Assembly: GCA_022843955.1 (NCBI GenBank)
Contig: JALHMQ010000029.1
Span: 1 to 53,723, forward strand
Length of the DNA stretch: 53,723 bases
Source: Burkholderiaceae bacterium
GTDB taxonomy: Bacteria > Pseudomonadota > Gammaproteobacteria > Burkholderiales > Burkholderiaceae_F
Reading direction: 5' to 3'
Shown here in pieces: positions 49,306 to 53,723 of this stretch; the first letter of the stretch is position 1, and the number at the start of each line of letters is the position of its first letter. The notes beneath the pieces were generated by a model, which was not told where the DNA came from, did no database searches, and saw only the letters and a program-made list of their open reading frames with translations. The position numbers were made by a program, and so were the translations under genes.

Positions 49306-50319
49306 CTAGTTGAACTGGCGCAGGAAGCGCAGGTCACCCTCGAAGAACAGGCGCAGGTCGTCCACGCCATAGCGCAGCATGGTGAGTCGGTCCATGCCGG
49401 AGCCGAAGGCAAAGCCGGTGTATCGCTCGGGATCGAGCCCGAAGTTGCGCACGACCGTGGGATGGACCTGCCCGGCTCCGGACACCTCCAGCCACTTGCC
49501 CTTGTTCGGTCCACTTGTGAACATCATGTCGATCTCGGCCGATGGCTCCGTGAACGGAAAAAAGCTTGGGCGGAATCGCACCTGCAGGTCGTCGCTTTCG
49601 AAGAAGCGCCGCAGAAAGTCCGTGTAGACACCTTTCAGGTCGGCGAAGCTCACCCCTTCGTCGATCCACAGTCCCTCGACCTGGTGGAACATTGGCGAAT
49701 GGGTCGCATCCGAGTCAACGCGATAGGTGCGCCCAGGCGCGATCACCTTGATTGGCGGCTGATGCGTGCGCGCATAGCGCACCTGCATCGGCGACGTATG
49801 CGTGCGCAGCATCAGCAACTTGCCGGCGGCGTCGCGCGCATCGACATAAAACGTGTCCTGCATCGAGCGCGCCGGATGATTCTCCGGGTTGTTCAGCGCG
49901 GTGAAGTTGAACCAGTCGCTCTCGATCTCCGGTCCGTCGGCGACTTCGAAGCCGATCGATCGGAAGATCTCCTCGACCCGCATCCAGGTACGGGTGACGG
50001 GGTGAACACCACCTGCCGGCCGCGAGCGACCTGGCAGCGTCACATCGATCGATTCTTGCGCGAGCCGGGCATTCAATTCAGCTTCCGCCAGTTGCGCACG
50101 GCGTTCAGCGAGCAAGGCCTCGATCGCCTCCTTGGCACTGTTGATGCGTGCGCCTTGCGTGCGCCGTTCCTCGGGCGACAGCTTGGCCAGTTGCTTGAGC
50201 AGCTCGGTCACGCTGCCGGTCTTGCCGAGAAAGCGCGCCTTCTCGTTTTCGAGCGCAGCAGGCTGGGCGACCGCGGCAAACGCCGCACGGGCGTCGTGAA
50301 CCAGTTTGTCGAGTTCCAT
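49306..50319 (-). CDS. pheS: Phenylalanyl-tRNA synthetase alpha subunit
   Basis: Catalytic subunit of 337 residues. An N-terminal coiled coil (1-85) is followed by the class II core with [13 protein letters not shown], motif 2 around [20 protein letters not shown] and motif 3 [17 protein letters not shown] at 50319 (MELDKLV) is used. An intrinsic terminator ends only 17 bp upstream, so expression must involve readthrough or attenuation. Confidence 0.98.
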   Translation of the reverse strand: MELDKLVHDARAAFAAVAQPAALENEKARFLGKTGSVTELLKQLAKLSPEERRTQGARINSAKEAIEALLAERRAQLAEAELNARLAQESIDVTLPGRSRPAGGVHPVTRTWMRVEEIFRSIGFEVADGPEIESDWFNFTALNNPENHPARSMQDTFYVDARDAAGKLLMLRTHTSPMQVRYARTHQPPIKVIAPGRTYRVDSDATHSPMFHQVEGLWIDEGVSFADLKGVYTDFLRRFFESDDLQVRFRPSFFPFTEPSAEIDMMFTSGPNKGKWLEVSGAGQVHPTVVRNFGLDPERYTGFAFGSGMDRLTMLRYGVDDLRLFFEGDLRFLRQFN

Positions 50320-50335
50320 CTTGGCAGCCGAGAGG

Positions 50336-50367
50336 AAAAGAAAAGGGCCTGGCATCGAGCCAGGCCC
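50336..50367 (-). terminator. Intrinsic terminator / attenuator in front of pheS
   Basis: The 8-bp stem at 50360-50367 with 50345-50352 (7-nt loop) is followed on the minus strand by TTTTCTTTT. The T-tract ends 17 bp before the pheS ATG, leaving no room for a promoter. The 5' arm (CGGGGC side) is also complementary to the 3' arm of the hairpin at 50387-50405. Confidence 0.85.
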
Positions 50368-50386
50368 CGTAAGACTTCAGTTCACT

Positions 50387-50405
50387 GCCGGGGCATGGCC
50401 CCGGC
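50387..50405 (-). promoter_or_regulatory. GC hairpin between rplT and pheS, possible anti-attenuator partner
   Basis: GCCGGGGC pairs with GCCCCGGC around a 3-nt loop, starting 6 nt after the rplT stop. On the minus strand its 3' arm GCCCCG can instead pair with CGGGGC at the base of the following terminator. Confidence 0.5.
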
Positions 50406-50411
50406 GGCGAA

Positions 50412-50774
50412 TCACGCGGACGCCAGGCTGGATTTGACCTTGTCGACGATCGCCGCAAAACCCGGCTTGTCGAGCACCGCCATGTCGGCCAGCACTTTGC
50501 GGTCGAGTTCGATCGCAGCTTTTTTCAGGCCGTTGATGAACACGCTGTAGCTCATGTCGTGCTCACGCACGGCCGCGTTGATGCGCGCGATCCACAGCGT
50601 GCGGAAAACGCGCTTCCTGGTGCGGCGGTCGCGGTAGGCGTACTGCCCCGCCTTCATCACCGCCTCTTTGGCGACGCGGAAGACGTTGTTGCGCCGTTGA
50701 GTAAAGCCTTTGGCCTTGGCCAGGACCTTCTTGTGCCGCGCGCGCGCGGTTACACCACGTTTAACTCGGGGCAT
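50412..50774 (-). CDS. rplT: 50S ribosomal protein L20
   Basis: Early-assembly 23S rRNA-binding protein of 120 residues. The basic N-terminal extension [18 protein letters not shown] and the globular end with [18 protein letters not shown] and [12 protein letters not shown] are typical. It lies 12 bp after rpmI. In E. coli L20 represses the rpmI-rplT message by binding a leader structure. Confidence 0.98.
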   Translation of the reverse strand: MPRVKRGVTARARHKKVLAKAKGFTQRRNNVFRVAKEAVMKAGQYAYRDRRTRKRVFRTLWIARINAAVREHDMSYSVFINGLKKAAIELDRKVLADMAVLDKPGFAAIVDKVKSSLASA

Positions 50775-50786
50775 GGTCGCGTCTCC

Positions 50787-50984
50787 TTAGCCGTACGGCA
50801 GCATGCGACGCACGGATTTCACGTCGGCTTCGTGCATGTTGACCGGACCGCGGAGATGACGCTTGGCCTTGGTGGTCTTCTTGGTGAGGATATGTCGCTT
50901 GAACGCCTGGCCACGCTTGATCGAACCGCTCGCGCGGATCGAGAAGCGCTTGGCCGCGCTCTTCTTCGTCTTCATTTTCGGCAT
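50787..50984 (-). CDS. rpmI: 50S ribosomal protein L35
   Basis: Small basic protein of 65 residues with the family pattern [32 protein letters not shown] and the conserved tail [11 protein letters not shown]. It lies between infC and rplT. The 132-bp gap to infC contains two stable hairpins. Confidence 0.98.
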   Translation of the reverse strand: MPKMKTKKSAAKRFSIRASGSIKRGQAFKRHILTKKTTKAKRHLRGPVNMHEADVKSVRRMLPYG

Positions 50985-51061
50985 TTGCCGTCCCTTTCTT
51001 TGATGACTGCAGGCGCCCCGGCGCGTTCACCAGGGACTTGATGCCTGCCTTCACTTGTTTT

Positions 51062-51116
51062 CCACGGCCGACAATCAGTCCGTGGGTCTAACCCGTGCGC
51101 CGCCTGCGGCGCACGG
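51062..51116 (-). promoter_or_regulatory. Paired hairpins between infC and rpmI
   Basis: An 11-bp perfect stem (51093-51103 with 51106-51116) starts immediately after the infC TGA. A second stem (51062-51067 with 51080-51085) follows. Neither has a T-tract. The position corresponds to that of the L20 translational operator in enterobacteria, but no pseudoknot was established here. Confidence 0.45.
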
Positions 51117-51638
51117 TCACTTCTTCTTGCGCGGCGCCAGCATCATGATCATCTGGCGGCCCTCCAGGCGCGGCATCGACTCCACCAGCGCCAGATCATC
51201 GACATCATTGCGCACCCGCTCGAGCAATTTGGCCCCCAGATCCTGGTGCGCCATTTCCCGACCGCGGAAACGCAACGTTACCTTCGCCTTGTCACCCTCT
51301 TCCAGGAACTCGCGCATCTTGCGCACCTTGGTCGAGTAGTCGTGATCATCGGTGGCAGGCCGGAACTTGACCTCCTTGATCTCGATGATCTTCTGCTTGA
51401 GCTTGGCCTCGTGCGCCTTCTTCTGCTCCTGATACTTGAACTTGCCGTAATCCATCAGGCGGCAAACCGGCGGCACGGCGGTGGGAGCTATCTCCACAAG
51501 ATCCACATCGGCTTCTTCAGCCATGCGGAGCGCCTCAAGCGTGCGGACGATGCCAAGTGGCTCGCCCTCCTGTCCGACCAGACGGACTTCCAGAACCCCG
51601 ATTTCACGGTTCAGGCGATGCGAACGTTCTTGAGCGAT
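51117..51638 (-). CDS. infC: Translation initiation factor IF-3, ATC start
   Basis: Prevents premature subunit joining and rejects non-standard start codons. It has 173 residues. The N-domain ([19 protein letters not shown]), the linker and the C-domain ([20 protein letters not shown]) are complete. The first ATG in frame (51524) would remove most of the N-domain. ATC at 51638 lies nine bases after GGAG, and the residues just before it are not conserved. A non-AUG infC start allows IF-3 to repress itself, as with AUU in E. coli. It lies 27 bp after thrS. Confidence 0.95.
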   Translation of the reverse strand: MAQERSHRLNREIGVLEVRLVGQEGEPLGIVRTLEALRMAEEADVDLVEIAPTAVPPVCRLMDYGKFKYQEQKKAHEAKLKQKIIEIKEVKFRPATDDHDYSTKVRKMREFLEEGDKAKVTLRFRGREMAHQDLGAKLLERVRNDVDDLALVESMPRLEGRQMIMMLAPRKKK

Positions 51639-51665
51639 GGTGTACTTCTCCAGAGGTTCAAAAAA

Positions 51666-53591
51666 TCAGGCCGTGCTGCTCGCGTTGCGCCGCTGCGCGA
51701 CATCGTCGGAGAGTCGCGCCGCAAACGCATCGAGCGGCATCACCCCAAGGTCGATACCGCCGCGGGCCCGCACGGCCACCGTTCCCGCCTGCATTTCCTT
51801 GTCGCCCACCACGAGGATGTACGGCAGCTTCTGCATGGCAAGGGCGCGGATTTTATAAGTGATCTTTTCATTGCGCAAATCGGCTTCCACCCTAAAGCCT
51901 TGTTTTTTCAATGTTTGCGCAACCTGAGCGGCATAGGCCGTCTGACCGTCGGAAATGTTGGCGACCCCCGCCTGAACTGGGGCAAGCCACGGCGGCAGCG
52001 CGCCTGCGTGGTTCTCGATCAGGATGCCGATGAAACGCTCGAGCGACCCGACAACGGCCCGATGCAGCATGACCGGCACCTTGCGGGTGTTGTCTTCCGC
52101 GACGTACTCAGCTCCCAGGCGAACCGGCATCGAGAAGTCGACCTGCATCGTGCCGCATTGCCACGTCCGGCCGATGGCATCTTTGAGGTGATACTCGATC
52201 TTCGGACCGTAAAAGGCGCCATCTCCCGGCGAAATCGCAAACTCGACGCCGGAGCGGCGCAGTGCCTCCATCAGCGCGTGCTCCGCCTTGTCCCAAATCT
52301 CATCTGAGCCGATGCGCTTTTCCGGCCGGGTCGCCACCTTGTAGAGCACTTCGGTGAAGCCAAAGTCGGCATAGACCGTCTGCAATTGCTCAGTGAACGC
52401 GACGCACTCGTCAAGAATCTGGTCTTCGGTGCAGAACACATGCCCGTCGTCCTGCGTGAAGCCACGCACCCGCATCAGGCCGTGCAACGAGCCCGACGGT
52501 TCGTTGCGATGGCACTGACCGAACTCACCGTAGCGCAAGGGCAGGTCGCGATAGCTGCGCAGATCGGACTTGTAAATCTGCACGTGGCCCGGGCAGTTCA
52601 TCGGCTTGAGTGCGTAGTACCGGTTCTCCGACTCCGTCGTGAACATGTTCTCGCGATACTTCTCCCAGTGGCCCGACGCCTCCCACAAGGATCGATCGAG
52701 AATCTGCGGCGCCTTGACCTCCCGGTAGCCGCAGTCGCGATACACCTGCCGCATGTACTGCTCGACCGCTTGCCACAGCGCCCAGCCGCGCGGGTGCCAG
52801 AAGACGAGCCCCGGGGCCTCGTCCTGCCAATGGAACAGGTCGAGTTCCTTGCCCAGCCGCCGGTGGTCGCGTTTTTCGGCTTCCTCCAGCATCGTCAGGT
52901 AGGCGTCCTGCTCTTCCTTCTTCGCCCATGCCGTGCCGTAGATGCGCTGAAGCATCTCGTTCCTGCTGTCGCCCCGCCAATAGGCACCGGCCAGCTTCAT
53001 CAGCTTGAAGACCTTGAGCTTGCCGGTGTTCGGCACATGCGGACCGCGACACAGGTCGATGAAGCTGCCCTCCCGGTACAGTGAAATGTGCTCGCCCGCC
53101 GGGATCGCACCGATGATCTCCGCCTTGTACTTCTCGCCAATCGACTTGAAGAACTCGACGGCGTCATCGCGACTCCAGACTTCGCGCCGAACGGGCTCGT
53201 CCTTCTTCGCCAGCTCGGCCATCTTCTTCTCGATGGCCTGCAGATCCTCCGGCGTGAAGGGGCGCTTGTAGGAGAAGTCGTAGTAGAAGCCGTTGTCGAC
53301 CACCGGGCCGATCGTTACCTGGGCATCAGGAAACAGTTCCTTGACCGCGTAAGCGAGCAGGTGGGCCGTCGAGTGACGGATGATCTCCAGGCCGTCGGCG
53401 TCTTTGTCCGTGACGATTGCCAGCGTCGCGTCGCGGTCGATCAGATGACTCGTGTCGACCAGTTGACCATCGACCCGTCCGGCGATGGCCGCCTTGGCTA
53501 AACCGGGTCCGATGGATGCCGCCACGTCGGCGACGCTGACCGGCTGATCGAACGATCGTTTGGAGCCGTCCGGAAGTTGCACTGAAACCAT
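51666..53591 (-). CDS. thrS: Threonyl-tRNA synthetase
   Basis: Class II synthetase of 641 residues. An N-terminal TGS domain (1-65) is followed by the editing domain with [15 protein letters not shown]. The catalytic core has zinc-binding Cys in MNCPGH, motif 2 [19 protein letters not shown] and motif 3 near [13 protein letters not shown]. The C-terminal anticodon domain is complete. ATG at 53591 has GGAG six bases upstream. The leader just ahead carries a terminator and a candidate Thr leader peptide. Confidence 0.98.
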   Translation of the reverse strand: MVSVQLPDGSKRSFDQPVSVADVAASIGPGLAKAAIAGRVDGQLVDTSHLIDRDATLAIVTDKDADGLEIIRHSTAHLLAYAVKELFPDAQVTIGPVVDNGFYYDFSYKRPFTPEDLQAIEKKMAELAKKDEPVRREVWSRDDAVEFFKSIGEKYKAEIIGAIPAGEHISLYREGSFIDLCRGPHVPNTGKLKVFKLMKLAGAYWRGDSRNEMLQRIYGTAWAKKEEQDAYLTMLEEAEKRDHRRLGKELDLFHWQDEAPGLVFWHPRGWALWQAVEQYMRQVYRDCGYREVKAPQILDRSLWEASGHWEKYRENMFTTESENRYYALKPMNCPGHVQIYKSDLRSYRDLPLRYGEFGQCHRNEPSGSLHGLMRVRGFTQDDGHVFCTEDQILDECVAFTEQLQTVYADFGFTEVLYKVATRPEKRIGSDEIWDKAEHALMEALRRSGVEFAISPGDGAFYGPKIEYHLKDAIGRTWQCGTMQVDFSMPVRLGAEYVAEDNTRKVPVMLHRAVVGSLERFIGILIENHAGALPPWLAPVQAGVANISDGQTAYAAQVAQTLKKQGFRVEADLRNEKITYKIRALAMQKLPYILVVGDKEMQAGTVAVRARGGIDLGVMPLDAFAARLSDDVAQRRNASSTA

Positions 53592-53607
53592 GATTGTCTC
53601 CAGCAAT

Positions 53608-53635
53608 AAAAAAGTGCGGTCGAGCCGCACTTTTT
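53608..53635 (-). terminator. Intrinsic terminator in the thrS leader (attenuator)
   Basis: GTGCGG (53630-53625 complement reading) pairs with CCGCAC around a 5-nt loop, extended by A/T pairs and followed by TTTTTT on the minus strand. The T-tract ends 17 bp before the thrS ATG and just before its Shine-Dalgarno sequence, so no promoter fits between. Confidence 0.9.
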
Positions 53636-53662
53636 CACGCTTCAAGCGAAGGGGGCGAACTC

Positions 53663-53668
53663 GTGCGG
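53663..53668 (-). promoter_or_regulatory. Candidate antiterminator segment of the thrS attenuator
   Basis: CCGCAC on the minus strand repeats the 3' arm of the terminator exactly and can pair with the terminator's 5' arm GTGCGG, preventing the terminator from forming. It lies 5 nt after the leader-peptide stop, where a terminating ribosome would cover it. Confidence 0.5.
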
Positions 53669-53673
53669 GCTGG

Positions 53674-53703
53674 TCAGCTGCCGGTCAACGTAGTTCGGAA
53701 CAT
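53674..53703 (-). CDS. Candidate Thr-rich leader peptide of thrS
   Basis: A nine-codon frame MFRTTLTGS with AAGGG six bases before its ATG. An in-frame ATG at 53721 would extend it to 15 codons with a fourth Thr. Three Thr codons within four positions, followed by a competing segment and an intrinsic terminator, match the classic leader-peptide attenuation layout. The alternative is that this stretch is the 3' end of a larger gene: another frame is open from the window edge to a TGA at 53642-53644 (26 codons). The window ends too soon to decide. Confidence 0.45.
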   Translation of the reverse strand: MFRTTLTGS

Positions 53704-53723
53704 CGCCTGCCCTTTCGTCATCA

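Noticed and set aside
53642-53722. Partial coding region entering from the right edge (26 codons ending at TGA 53642-53644)
   Set aside because: The frame is open and cannot be excluded, but it matches nothing I recognise and is too short to support. It was left as the main alternative to the thrS leader peptide.

Overview
The window is a GC-rich bacterial chromosome segment that reads as a betaproteobacterium, most likely of the order Burkholderiales. This rests on recognisable neighbourhoods: hfq-hflX-hflK-hflC-DUF2065-hisZ-purA, pilW-rodZ-ispG-hisS-yfgM-bamB-der, thrS-infC-rpmI-rplT-pheS-pheT-ihfA-merR-tRNA-Pro, rpsF-priB-rpsR-rplI-dnaB and alaC-hom-thrC-moeA. It also rests on single genes such as hisZ and a PriB of the betaproteobacterial type. 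The species cannot be named from sequence reading alone. The window is almost fully packed with genes and has no gene-free stretch over 300 bases except the repeat array at its left edge.

Layout from left to right. Bases 1-376 are a 130-bp tandem repeat that duplicates the 3' end of the adjoining RND pump gene. Bases 325-4834 are an RND efflux pair (permease and lipoprotein adaptor) behind a strong promoter with a TetR-type palindrome. Bases 4942-11841 run alaC, hom, thrC, mobB, moeA, moaD, moaE, crcB: aspartate-family amino acids, molybdenum cofactor and a fluoride channel. Bases 12009-14599 are the main plus-strand block: an Mth938-like protein, a Bcp peroxiredoxin and a PIN-PhoH ATPase. 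From 14737 to the right edge everything except tRNA-Leu lies on the minus strand: DUF456/DUF47, dnaB with the S6/PriB/S18/L9 operon, rnr-rlmB-alkB-cobB, then purine synthesis, Hfl protease regulators, Hfq and Der, envelope and isoprenoid genes, ndk, rlmD, nlpD-pcm-surE, tRNA-Pro, ihfA, the two Phe-tRNA synthetase subunits, L20, L35, IF-3 and ThrRS.

Most of the content is conserved housekeeping, and I saw no phage, insertion sequence, CRISPR or defence island. The most interesting signals are regulatory. The leader of thrS holds a short Thr-rich reading frame, a segment that can act as an antiterminator, and an intrinsic terminator ending 17 nt before the thrS start, which together look like a transcription attenuator. 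A second intrinsic terminator lies directly before pheS and can swap partners with an upstream hairpin. HflX appears to start at CTG overlapping the hfq stop, and IF-3 at ATC. An alkane-monooxygenase gene is translationally coupled to a sirtuin. Ribosomal protein S18 has a Gly-Lys microsatellite at its N-terminus. The RND gene's 3' end is tandemly repeated.
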